Positions 56,860 to 64,000 of a stretch of 64,000 nucleotides of DNA are shown here, in pieces. The notes beneath the pieces were generated by a model. It made no database searches and was not told the DNA's origin. It saw only the letters and a list, made by a program, of their open reading frames with translations. How positions within the stretch are numbered: the first letter of the stretch is position 1; the number at the start of each line of letters is the position of its first letter. The stretch covers positions 62,001 through 126,000 of the forward strand of contig NZ_JAUNTN010000005.1 of the NCBI RefSeq assembly GCF_030538695.1, written 5' to 3'. The translations under genes and the position numbers were made by a program. The stretch comes from Paracoccus sp. (in: a-proteobacteria). Lineage in GTDB: Bacteria; Pseudomonadota; Alphaproteobacteria; Rhodobacterales; Rhodobacteraceae.

Positions 56860-57666
56860 ATGACCCGCCCCGCCAAACCTGCGAAAAAACCCGCCTGGGT
56901 GATTGACAAGGAACGCGCCCGGCGGGCGGCGGCGCAGGAAACCGTGTGGCTGTTCGGCTTGCACGCGGTGCGCGATGCGCTGGCGAATCCGATGCGGGAA
57001 CGGCTGCGGCTGGTGCTGACCCGCAATGCGGCGGACCGTTTGGGTGATCTGGCCGGGATGGAAGCAGAGATCGTCGATGCCCGCAGCTTTGGAAAGCATG
57101 TCCCGCTGGCACCTGATTCCGTCCATCAGGGCGCTGCCTTAGAGGTTCGCCCACTGGATTGGGGGCGCATCGACGACATTATTGCCAACCCAAAGGCGCG
57201 ATTGCTGGTGGCGCTGGATCGGGTGACGGACCCGCATAACGTGGGGGCGATCCTGCGATCGGCCGAGGTGTTCGGGGCTGCCGCGGTGATCGGCGTGACC
57301 CGCCATGCTGCGCCCGAATCGGGGGCGCTGGCCAAGACCGCCAGCGGCGCGCTGGAGCGGCAGCCCTATATCCGCGTGACCAATCTGGCCGATACGCTGG
57401 AAAAGCTGCAACAGGCGGGGTTCGCCTGCATCGGCCTTGCGGGTGAGGCCGGGAATGAACTGCCGGCGTTGCTGTCAGACCTTGGCGACCGCCCCGTTTG
57501 TCTGGTGCTTGGGGCCGAGGGGCCGGGCCTGCGTGACCGCACGCGTGAAACCTGCGACCACCTTGCCCGGATTGCCTTTGCGGGGGATTTCGGCTCGCTC
57601 AATGTGTCGAATGCGGCTGCTGTGGCGCTGTTTGCGGCCTCGCAGGCGGCAATACCTTCACGATAG
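56860..57666 (+). CDS. rlmB: TrmH/RlmB-family 2'-O-ribose methyltransferase
   Basis: A 268-residue SPOUT methyltransferase: N-terminal substrate-binding domain beginning VWLFGLHAVRDALANP, then the knotted domain with LDRVTDPHNVGAILRSAEVFG, LVLGAEGPGLRD and GSLNVSNAAAVALF. The layout fits RlmB (23S rRNA G2251), though related TrmH-family proteins methylate other sites. ATG 56860 follows AAGGAAAA. It diverges from tRNA-Tyr. Confidence 0.9.
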   Translation: MTRPAKPAKKPAWVIDKERARRAAAQETVWLFGLHAVRDALANPMRERLRLVLTRNAADRLGDLAGMEAEIVDARSFGKHVPLAPDSVHQGAALEVRPLDWGRIDDIIANPKARLLVALDRVTDPHNVGAILRSAEVFGAAAVIGVTRHAAPESGALAKTASGALERQPYIRVTNLADTLEKLQQAGFACIGLAGEAGNELPALLSDLGDRPVCLVLGAEGPGLRDRTRETCDHLARIAFAGDFGSLNVSNAAAVALFAASQAAIPSR

Positions 57667-57761
57667 CGATAGAATCGGGGCAGGCCGGTTGCATGACGCA
57701 GGCCAAAGGGGCAAATCTGCATTCCTGCCACACGATTCTGCCAAAAGCTGTCTGACTGCCC

Positions 57762-58175
57762 ATGCCCCTGCTGCGCCTCGCTTTGTTGTCCGCCTTGCTT
57801 GTCCTGCCGTTGACTGCGCAGGCCGACCCTTGGGCATTGAACGGAATGGACCCGGTGGCGGCGCGTGAAGGCCGCCCGCAACCGGGGCGGCGCGACATCA
57901 CGACCGAATGGAAGGGGCAGATCTGGCATTTCTCGTCCGAAGCGCATCGGATGGCTTTCGAGGCGAACCCCCGTGCCTATATCCCCGGCCTTGGTGGTTA
58001 TTGCGTTGTGGCACTGGCCGAAGGCCGCCCGGAACCCGGCGACCCGCAACATGCGGTGGTGATCGGTCAGCGGATCTATCTGACCCAATCCGCCCGTGCC
58101 GCCCGCCGCCTGCTGGAGCATCCGCGTGTGACATTGATGCAAGCACGGCGTAATTTCTTGCTGCTCTCGAATTAG
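57762..58175 (+). CDS. YHS-domain secreted protein
   Basis: A 137-residue protein with a signal peptide (LALLSALLVLPLTAQA) and a YHS-like segment (ALNGMDPVAAREGRPQPG, IWHFSSEAHRMAFEANPRAY, IPGLGGYC) that in other proteins binds metal or haem. A C-terminal helix follows. It probably acts in the periplasm; the function is unknown. It lies about 95 bases after rlmB and has its own terminator. Confidence 0.75.
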   Translation: MPLLRLALLSALLVLPLTAQADPWALNGMDPVAAREGRPQPGRRDITTEWKGQIWHFSSEAHRMAFEANPRAYIPGLGGYCVVALAEGRPEPGDPQHAVVIGQRIYLTQSARAARRLLEHPRVTLMQARRNFLLLSN

Positions 58176-58289
58176 TGATTTGGTCTTTTTGCCGAAACCT
58201 TGAAACCCGCGCGGCAATTCCCACGTTTGTATTACGAACATGGCCTCGGAACGGTCATGTTCAGATCACTGTCCCTCGTTCCGTGACTT

Positions 58290-58323
58290 GCGCCCGGCCA
58301 TCTCTGGACCGGGCGCCTTTTCT
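58290..58323 (+). terminator. Terminator after the YHS-protein gene
   Basis: GCGCCCGG and CCGGGCGC form an 8-bp stem followed by CTTTTCT. It ends about 40 bases before the CoA-binding gene. Confidence 0.75.
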
Positions 58324-58361
58324 ATGAAACGCTGCCATCGTTTTCTATGTCAGAGGTTTCC

Positions 58362-58778
58362 ATGACTGATTCCGATATTGCCCGCATCGCCCGCGAAACC
58401 CGCACCATCGCCGTGGTCGGCCTGTCCCCGAAAGAGGACCGCCCCAGCTATGGCGTCGCCCGTTATCTGCAATCGCAGGGCTTCCGGGTGATTCCGGTGA
58501 ACCCCGGCCATGCGGGAGAAAAGATTCTGGGTGAAACCACCTATGCCGATCTGGCGTCGATCCCTGGGGATGCGGGCGTGGATATGGTCGATATTTTCCG
58601 CCGCTCGGATGCGGTGGAGCCGATCGTGGATGAGGCGCTGGCCGTTCTGCCGGGGTTGAAAACCGTTTGGATGCAACTTGGTGTGACCAATGAGGCCGCT
58701 GCCGAAAAGGCCCGCGCCAAAGGCGTGACCGTGGTGCAGGATCATTGCCCCAAGATCGAGTTCCCGCGCTATCTGTAA
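58362..58778 (+). CDS. CoA-binding domain protein
   Basis: A 138-residue Rossmann-like CoA_binding_2 protein: TIAVVGLSPKEDRPSYGVAR, VIPVNPGHAGEKILGE, VDMVDIFRRSDAVEPIVDEA and WMQLGVTNEAAAEKARAKG. These single-domain proteins are widespread and poorly understood. ATG 58362 is preferred over ATG 58347 because AGAGG precedes it. prfC follows after 39 bases. Confidence 0.88.
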   Translation: MTDSDIARIARETRTIAVVGLSPKEDRPSYGVARYLQSQGFRVIPVNPGHAGEKILGETTYADLASIPGDAGVDMVDIFRRSDAVEPIVDEALAVLPGLKTVWMQLGVTNEAAAEKARAKGVTVVQDHCPKIEFPRYL

Positions 58779-58794
58779 GCCTTGCCGTTGGGCC

Positions 58795-58818
58795 TGCGCC
58801 GGGATAAATCCCGGCGCA
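58795..58818 (+). promoter_or_regulatory. Perfect inverted repeat reaching into the prfC start codon
   Basis: TGCGCCGGGAT-AA-ATCCCGGCGCA: an 11-bp perfect inverted repeat whose last base is the A of the proposed prfC ATG. No Shine-Dalgarno is visible in the loop or stem. In RNA it would form a hairpin that hides the start codon; a terminator role is unlikely because no T-run follows. Confidence 0.6.
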
Positions 58819-60419
58819 TGACCCAAGCCAATCGCCCCGACCTGCCGCCCGAAATTGCCCGCCGCCGGACCTTTGCGATCATCTCGCATCCCGACGCTGG
58901 CAAAACCACGCTGACCGAAAAGTTCCTGCTGTTTGGCGGCGCGATCCAGATGGCGGGGCAGGTCCGTGCTAAGGGCGAGGCGCGGCGCACAAGGTCGGAC
59001 TTTATGAAAATGGAACAGGACCGGGGCATTTCGGTTTCCGCCTCGGCCATGTCCTTCGATTACGGGCAATTCCGTTTCAATCTGGTGGACACGCCCGGCC
59101 ACAGCGATTTTTCCGAAGATACCTATCGCACGCTGACCGCCGTTGACGCCGCGATCATGGTCATCGACGGTGCCAAGGGGGTTGAAAGCCAGACTCGCAA
59201 GCTGTTTGAGGTCTGCCGGCTGCGTGATCTGCCGATTCTGACCTTCTGCAACAAGATGGACCGCGAATCCCGCGACACGTTCGAGATTATCGACGAGATT
59301 CAGGAAAACCTGGCCATCGACGTTTGCCCGGCAAGCTGGCCCATCGGCATGGGCCGCGATTTCCTTGGGGCCTATGACCTGCTGCATGACCGGCTGGAGA
59401 TCATGGACCGCGCCGACCGCAACCGGGTGGCGGAATCCGTCCAGATCAGCGGGTTGGACGATCCGAAACTGGCCGATCACATCCCTGCCGAACAGCTTGC
59501 CAAGCTGCGCGAGGAGATCGAGATGGCGCGCGAATTGCTGCCCGCCTTCGACCGGCAGTCCTTCCTTGAGGGGCATCTGACGCCGATCTGGTTCGGTTCG
59601 GCCATCAATTCGTTCGGGGTGCGTGAGCTGATGGAAGGCATCGGCCAATACGGCCCGCAGCCGCAGCCGCAAATGGCCGCCGAGCGCCAGATCGCGCCCG
59701 AGGAAAAGCCGGTGACAGGCTTTGTCTTCAAGGTTCAGGCCAATATGGACCCCAAACACCGCGACCGGGTGGCCTTTGTGCGGCTGGCGTCGGGGCATTT
59801 CGAACGCGGCATGAAGCTGCTGCATGTGCGGTCGAAAAAGCCGATGGCCGTCAGCAACCCGGTGCTGTTCCTTGCCGCCGACCGCGAACTGGCCGAGGAG
59901 GCATGGGCGGGCGACATCATCGGTATCCCCAACCACGGCCAGTTGCGCATCGGTGACGCGCTGACCGAGGGCGAGGCGCTGCGCTTTACCGGAATCCCGT
60001 CATTCGCGCCGGAACTGCTGCAATCGGTGCGTGCCACCGACCCGATGAAGGCGAAACATCTGGAAAAGGCGCTGATGCAATTCGCGGAAGAAGGCGCGGC
60101 CAAGGTGTTCAAGCCCGCCATCGGTTCCGGCTTTATCGTCGGCGTCGTCGGTGCGCTGCAATTCGAGGTTCTTGCCAGCCGGATCGAACTGGAATACGGC
60201 ATCCCCGTCCGCTTCGAAGGCTCTCAATTCACCTCTGCCCGCTGGGTGACGGGACCAAAGGACAAGCTGGATGCCTTTGCCAATACCAACAAGCAGCATA
60301 TGGCAACCGACCATGACGGCGACCCGGTTTATCTAACCCGGCTGCAATGGGACATTGATCGGGTCGAACGCGATCAGCCGGAGTTGAAGCTGTCGGCAAC
60401 CAAGGAAATGATGCAGTAA
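58818..60419 (+). CDS. prfC: Peptide chain release factor 3
   Basis: GTPase that recycles RF1/RF2 from the ribosome after termination. The 533-residue protein has G1 SHPDAGKTT, G2 region RGISVSASAMSFDY, G3 DTPGHSDFSEDTY, G4 NKMD, and the RF3-specific C-terminal domains (VTGFVFKVQANMDPKHRDR, GVVGALQFEVLASRIE). ATG 58818 is the family start; alternatives TTG 58782 or 58788 lie inside or before the inverted repeat and would add residues without homology. Confidence 0.95.
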   Translation: MTQANRPDLPPEIARRRTFAIISHPDAGKTTLTEKFLLFGGAIQMAGQVRAKGEARRTRSDFMKMEQDRGISVSASAMSFDYGQFRFNLVDTPGHSDFSEDTYRTLTAVDAAIMVIDGAKGVESQTRKLFEVCRLRDLPILTFCNKMDRESRDTFEIIDEIQENLAIDVCPASWPIGMGRDFLGAYDLLHDRLEIMDRADRNRVAESVQISGLDDPKLADHIPAEQLAKLREEIEMARELLPAFDRQSFLEGHLTPIWFGSAINSFGVRELMEGIGQYGPQPQPQMAAERQIAPEEKPVTGFVFKVQANMDPKHRDRVAFVRLASGHFERGMKLLHVRSKKPMAVSNPVLFLAADRELAEEAWAGDIIGIPNHGQLRIGDALTEGEALRFTGIPSFAPELLQSVRATDPMKAKHLEKALMQFAEEGAAKVFKPAIGSGFIVGVVGALQFEVLASRIELEYGIPVRFEGSQFTSARWVTGPKDKLDAFANTNKQHMATDHDGDPVYLTRLQWDIDRVERDQPELKLSATKEMMQ

Positions 60420-60604
60420 AATCAGGGTGTGGTTTTCCGGCTGCCGTTCAGCATCTGGGGCGTGATCTCACATGCTGGTCTGATGTGCGCCAAGCCTGTT
60501 CACCGAGGGGGATGATCTGATCCGGTGAGTTGGCCTCCGCGCAGGGCCGCTGGTGGCTGATGGCCTGGAAAAATTGTTCGGCAGTTGGCGCATGAGGCTG
60601 AGGG

Positions 60605-60644
60605 CAGGTGCCTCCGGCGGGGATATTTAGGTGAAGAAGAAGGG
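60605..60644 (+). repeat. GGATATTT 3'-end element, plus-strand copy
   Basis: CTCCGGCGGGGATATTTAGG then TGAAGAAGAAGGG, about 190 bases beyond the prfC stop. It is back-to-back with the minus-strand copy that follows fabH. Confidence 0.6.
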
Positions 60645-60645
60645 C

Positions 60646-60692
60646 ATCTTTTGTCCCCAAATATCCTGCGGGGTTCGGGGCGCAAAGCCCCG
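60646..60692 (-). repeat. GGATATTT 3'-end element, copy downstream of fabH
   Basis: On the minus strand right after the fabH stop: hairpin CGGGGC/GCCCCG, then GCAGGATATTTGGGG and ACAAAAGATG. Same order of parts as after gpt and bioY. Confidence 0.65.
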
Positions 60693-60699
60693 ATCCGAC

Positions 60700-61674
60700 T
60701 TACCAGCGCAAGACCACGCTGCCCCATGACAGCCCGCCGCCGATCGCTTCGGTGACGATGACATCGCCCTGTTTGAAGCGGCCTTCGGCATTGGCCACCG
60801 ACAGCGCCAGCGGGATTGAGGCGGCAGAGGTATTGCCGTGGTCGGCCACGGTCAACACCACCTTGTCCATGGGCAGGCCCATACGTTTGGCGGTGCCTTC
60901 GATGATGCGGATATTGGCCTGATGTGGGACCAGCCAATCAACATCGCTGGCGGGCAGGTCAGCCTTGTCCAGTGCCTTATGGGCAGTGGCGGCCAGCTTC
61001 TCGACCGCGTGGCGGAAGACCAGATTGCCCTGCATTCGCAGCATCCCGGCAGTGCCGGTGGTGGAAACGCCGCCATCGACGTAAAGCAAGTCGCGGAAGC
61101 GACCGTCGCTGTTGAGGTCGGTGGACAGGATGCCGCGATCTGCGGCTGTGCCGTTGCCCTCTTGCGCCTCGATCACCACCGCGCCAGCCCCATCGCCGAA
61201 CAACACGCAAGTGCTGCGGTCGGTCCAATCCATGATCCGGCTGAAGGTTTCGGCACCGATGACCAGCACCCGGCTGGCTTGTCCGGCGCGGATCAGCCCG
61301 TCAGCATTGGCCAGCGCAAAGACAAAACCGGCGCAGACCGCCTGCACGTCAAAGGCAAAGCCCTGCTCGATTCCAAGCCCGGCCTGCACCATCGTGGCGA
61401 CCGAAGGGAAAGTATAATCGGGGGTCGAGGTCGCCAGCACGATTGCGTCGATCTGATCCGGGGTGACGCCCGCGTTTTCCATCGCCGCGCGCCCGGCACG
61501 AATCGCCAGATCGCTGGTGGCCTGCTCCTCAGCGGCGAAATGGCGGCGCTCGATCCCCGAGCGTGTGCGAATCCATTCGTCGCTGGTGTCCAGCTTGTCC
61601 TCGAACCAAGCGTTCTCGACGACCCGTTCGGGCAGATAATGGCCGGTGCCGATAAGAACCGAACGCCGCATCAT
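60700..61674 (-). CDS. fabH: Beta-ketoacyl-ACP synthase III
   Basis: Starts fatty-acid synthesis by condensing acetyl-CoA with malonyl-ACP. The 324-residue protein has the Cys-His-Asn triad at Cys114 (AVCAGFVFAL), His251 (VPHQANIRII) and Asn281 (HGNTSAASIPLAL). Its ATG overlaps the plsX stop (ATGA); ATG 61671 is an alternative. It is the last gene of the leftward rpmF-plsX-fabH group. Confidence 0.97.
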   Translation of the reverse strand: MMRRSVLIGTGHYLPERVVENAWFEDKLDTSDEWIRTRSGIERRHFAAEEQATSDLAIRAGRAAMENAGVTPDQIDAIVLATSTPDYTFPSVATMVQAGLGIEQGFAFDVQAVCAGFVFALANADGLIRAGQASRVLVIGAETFSRIMDWTDRSTCVLFGDGAGAVVIEAQEGNGTAADRGILSTDLNSDGRFRDLLYVDGGVSTTGTAGMLRMQGNLVFRHAVEKLAATAHKALDKADLPASDVDWLVPHQANIRIIEGTAKRMGLPMDKVVLTVADHGNTSAASIPLALSVANAEGRFKQGDVIVTEAIGGGLSWGSVVLRW

Positions 61675-62798
61675 GCTTCCCCCGTCTGATCTCCGGGCAG
61701 AGTCGATGCGTTAACCGCCGCTGCCACTTGCGCTTGTTGCGCCACCCGTGCGGCCAGCCGGTCCTGAAAACCGGACTGGGCCAGTTGGAACGCCAGTTTG
61801 ATTGCCGCCGAAACCCCGGTCGCATCGGCCGAGCCGTGGGATTTCACCACGGTGCCGTTCAGGCCAAGGAACACACCGCCATTCACCCGGCGCGGATCAA
61901 TGCGCTTTTGCAGCCGCTTGAGCGAGCTCATCGCCAGAAGCGCCGCGAATTTCGACATGATGGAATTGCCAAAGGCTTCGCGCAGGAAATCACCGACCAG
62001 CTTGGCGGTGCCTTCGCCGGTTTTGATGGCCACATTGCCGGTGAACCCGTCGGTGACGATCACATCGACCTGATCTGAGGACAGGTCGCTGCCCTCGACA
62101 AAGCCGATATAGTCAAACCCCCCGGCCTCGGCGGCGGTGGGGATCAGGTCATGGGCGGCTTTCAGCTCGGCCCGGCCCTTGTGATCCTCGGTCCCGACGT
62201 TGAGCAAGCCGACGCGCGGGTGCTCCAGCCCAAGCCCGTTGCGGGCGTAAGACGCGCCCATCATCGCATATTGCACCAGATCGGGTGCATCGGCGCGAAT
62301 ATCGGCCCCCACGTCCAGCATGACGTTGAACCCCTGCGGGTTGCGCGAGGGCCAGAGGCAGGCGATGGCAGGGCGATTCACGCCGGGCAGTTTGCGCAGA
62401 CGGATCATCGACAGCGCCATCAGCGCGCCGGTATTGCCGCAGGATACCGCGGCCACGGCTTCGCCAGCGCGGACCGATTCGATAGCCCCCCACATGCTTG
62501 TGTTTTGGGCGCTGCGGATCACCTGTGACGGCTTGTCATTCATCGTCACCACGCCGTCGGCATGGCGGACCTGGCTGCGTGCGGCCAGATCGGGGCGTTT
62601 GGCAAGCAAAGACGACAAAACCGCCTCATCGCCATGAACGATGAAGCGGATTTCGGGATTCTTGGCGGCGCTTTCAGCCATGCCAGCGACAACGGCCTCA
62701 GGGCCGCGATCCCCACCCATCGCATCGACAGACACAACAATCACGCCCCCGGCTTGGGGCAGGGGGGCGGAATCCGTGTGGCGATCCGGCATCGGCAT
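61671..62798 (-). CDS. plsX: Phosphate acyltransferase PlsX
   Basis: Converts acyl-ACP to acyl-phosphate for phospholipid synthesis. The 375-residue protein shows VSVDAMGGDRGPEAVVAGM, SCGNTGALMALSM, ACLWPSRNPQGFNVMLDVGA, LLNVGTEDHKG and VIVTDGFTGNVAIKTGEGTA. The N-terminus is uncertain: ATG 62798 or 62792, both slightly upstream of the conserved IVVSVDAMGGD. It lies 22 bases after rpmF. Confidence 0.96.
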   Translation of the reverse strand: MPMPDRHTDSAPLPQAGGVIVVSVDAMGGDRGPEAVVAGMAESAAKNPEIRFIVHGDEAVLSSLLAKRPDLAARSQVRHADGVVTMNDKPSQVIRSAQNTSMWGAIESVRAGEAVAAVSCGNTGALMALSMIRLRKLPGVNRPAIACLWPSRNPQGFNVMLDVGADIRADAPDLVQYAMMGASYARNGLGLEHPRVGLLNVGTEDHKGRAELKAAHDLIPTAAEAGGFDYIGFVEGSDLSSDQVDVIVTDGFTGNVAIKTGEGTAKLVGDFLREAFGNSIMSKFAALLAMSSLKRLQKRIDPRRVNGGVFLGLNGTVVKSHGSADATGVSAAIKLAFQLAQSGFQDRLAARVAQQAQVAAAVNASTLPGDQTGEA

Positions 62799-62820
62799 GG
62801 TGCGTCAGAACCGCAGCAGA

Positions 62821-63027
62821 TTACGCCGCGTCGTCGTCCAGATCGATTTCATTGGCCTGCGCGACCACTTCGCGGTCGGCGTAATGACCGCAGGACGGGC
62901 AAACGTGATGCGGACGCTTCAGTTCGCCGCAGTTCGGGCATTCATTCGGATTCGCAGCCGACAGCGCATCGTGAGCGCGGCGCATGTTGCGCTTGGAGCG
63001 GGTGACGCGATTCTGTGGGACGGCCAT
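62821..63027 (-). CDS. rpmF: 50S ribosomal protein L32
   Basis: A 68-residue ribosomal protein: [20 protein letters not shown] and a zinc-type CxxC pair (CPNCG and CPSCG). It heads rpmF-plsX-fabH, a linkage conserved across bacteria. The C-terminus is acidic (EIDLDDDAA). Confidence 0.97.
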   Translation of the reverse strand: MAVPQNRVTRSKRNMRRAHDALSAANPNECPNCGELKRPHHVCPSCGHYADREVVAQANEIDLDDDAA

Positions 63028-63227
63028 GTCACAACCTCTGATATTCGGGGGGCGATATGGCCCCTGCTGTAAAAATTCGGATAGGCGGAGCGCATAAGAC
63101 CGTTTGCCCCGATCCGCAACATCAAAAGCGGACTAGGGACGGCCACATGACCATCCGCATGAAGGCGCGAACATAGCGATTGTCAGCCAGATTGCAAGCC
63201 GAAACCGCGGGCGCGGTTAACGTGGGC

Positions 63228-63749
63228 TTAGTCGTCCTGCTTCTGGATCAGCCGGGCCAGATCGGCAAAGGGGCGGCGGGTGTCCGGTTCGGGCGATTCT
63301 TCGGGCGCATCTGGCAGGGCGGCCCCCGGCGCACGGGGGAAGGGCGGCAGAGCCAGTGCGAGCGATTCCACCATGACCGCGCCCATGTCGATGAATTGTT
63401 CCAGCGGATCGGTTTCGTCGTCACCCATTTCGGCCTCGTCGCCCTCGGGCGTCGTGACATAGGGCGACCAGCGACGGCGGACCGCCTCGGCAATAGAGGT
63501 TTCCACCGGCACCAGCGAGACCACACATTCCTGAACGGCTTTTGCCTCGATTCGGCCCTCAAACCCCCATGAATCGCCAGCCTCGGCTTGCAGGGTGCCA
63601 GTCAGATGCAGCGCGGGCAGGGCCAAAATCCCAAGGTCATCGGCAATCGCCTGCCGTTCCGCGGCGTTCGGGGTCAGGTCAATTTCGGTCGGGCGGTTGG
63701 GGTTCAGATGCGCCACACGCAGGCGGTGGGCAAAGGGGGCAGGGGCCAT
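63228..63749 (-). CDS. YceD/DUF177 family protein
   Basis: A 173-residue protein with the DUF177 core (ECVVSLVPVETSIAEAVRRR, DPLEQFIDMGAVMVESLALA, LPPFPRAPGA) but with rather low cysteine content. In plants and bacteria, DUF177 proteins are linked to 23S rRNA and ribosome metabolism and often precede rpmF, as here. A promoter region of about 200 bases separates it from rpmF. Confidence 0.85.
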   Translation of the reverse strand: MAPAPFAHRLRVAHLNPNRPTEIDLTPNAAERQAIADDLGILALPALHLTGTLQAEAGDSWGFEGRIEAKAVQECVVSLVPVETSIAEAVRRRWSPYVTTPEGDEAEMGDDETDPLEQFIDMGAVMVESLALALPPFPRAPGAALPDAPEESPEPDTRRPFADLARLIQKQDD

Positions 63750-63875
63750 GTCTGATCCTTTCCGGGCCGTTTTCGGCGCCGGGTGATTGATATTCTTGAG
63801 CGCCGGGCCGCAGTTTGCTAAGCCGGGCGGGCGGCGTCAACCGGCGCGCCTAACTTATGCAGGACGGACTGCCGA

Positions 63876-64000
63876 ATGATCGACAATGTGACCAAGCTGA
63901 TTGCCGCGCTTGTGGTTTCGGTATCCCTGACGGCCTGTTCTCCGGTTTATCGCCATCACGGCTATGTCCCGCCCGAGGATGTGCTGTCGCTGGTGCAGGT
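63876..64000 (+). CDS. bamE: Outer membrane assembly lipoprotein BamE, 3'-truncated by window edge
   Basis: The first 42 codons of a lipoprotein: hydrophobic signal with lipobox LTAC (Cys21), then SPVYRHHGYVPPEDVLSLVQV, which fits the N-terminus of alphaproteobacterial BamE/SmpA. It diverges from the yceD gene, an arrangement known in Rhodobacterales. BamE belongs to the complex that inserts outer-membrane beta-barrels. The rest lies outside the window. Confidence 0.75.
   Translation, partial: MIDNVTKLIAALVVSVSLTACSPVYRHHGYVPPEDVLSLVQ

Noticed and set aside
56736..57154. Minus-strand frames opposite rlmB
   Set aside because: Arg/Pro/Ser-rich shadows; rlmB has clear SPOUT motifs on the plus strand.
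1..64000. CRISPR arrays, prophage or transposon genes
   Set aside because: No regularly spaced repeats, integrase, transposase or terminal inverted repeats were seen.

Overview
The window reads as chromosome of an alphaproteobacterium in the Rhodobacterales (Paracoccus/Rhodobacter-like). The evidence is the dense, GC-rich coding, the ccoNOQP-ccoGHIS order with a UspA gene next door, a bioMNY-type biotin importer, a Mur/Fur-type regulator facing a sitABCD metal importer, an alphaproteobacterial LexA box (GTTC-N7-GTTC), and the bamE / yceD / rpmF-plsX-fabH block. It is core genome: I see no prophage, integrase, intact insertion sequence or CRISPR array.

Layout. 1-5.8 kb: end of a 3-hydroxyisobutyrate-dehydrogenase-family gene, then a leftward run fabI-lysE-gpt-DUF2127-rpe, then rightward pdxH, a double cold-shock protein and a DUF192 protein. 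5.8-8.1 kb: tRNA-Pro followed by an AT-richer stretch holding one RTX-repeat protein. 8.1-17.5 kb: uspA diverging from the cbb3 oxidase genes ccoNOQP and the assembly genes ccoGHIS, with an Fnr/FixK-type box in front of each cco operon. 18-23.4 kb: a D,D-carboxypeptidase with a SPOR domain, clpS, a methyltransferase, an atypical SDR, a small lipoprotein and hemF. 23.5-26.5 kb: a polar amino-acid ABC importer. 26.5-30.5 kb: mur and sitABCD with two operator-like boxes between them. 30.5-40 kb: an FAD dehydrogenase, a DMT exporter, hemE and hemC diverging, lexA, moeA-moaC-trpC-trpD-trpG. 40-45.5 kb: a Pro/Ala-rich protein, an aminotransferase, ppiD and trpE on the opposite strand. 45.6-49.5 kb: a WYL regulator facing a glutathione S-transferase gene broken by an in-frame TAG, a group III truncated haemoglobin, and a secreted-type beta-repeat/Hint protein. 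49.6-55 kb: queF, bioMNY, ileS. 55-60.4 kb: a glyoxalase-family remnant, a sugar-transferase-like protein with a basic Lys/Ala tail, tRNA-Tyr, rlmB, a YHS protein, a CoA-binding protein and prfC. 60.7-64 kb: fabH-plsX-rpmF, yceD and the start of bamE.

How the genes fit together. The cco block builds and matures a high-affinity oxidase for low oxygen and is probably Fnr-controlled: the -10-like hexamers lie where a class II Fnr promoter needs them. sitABCD with Mur is a manganese/iron uptake unit. hemC, hemE and hemF serve haem synthesis; moaC/moeA serve molybdenum cofactor; trpC, D, E and G serve tryptophan synthesis but lie on two strands.

The least expected items are: a perfect 11-bp inverted repeat that reaches into the prfC start codon; a family of five GGATATTT elements near gene ends; the Hint/beta-solenoid protein; the RTX protein with an acidic linker and hydrophobic tail; the stop-interrupted GST gene; and an SDR lacking its catalytic lysine. 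No complete unknown multigene system is evident. All assignments come from reading the sequence; no database search was run.
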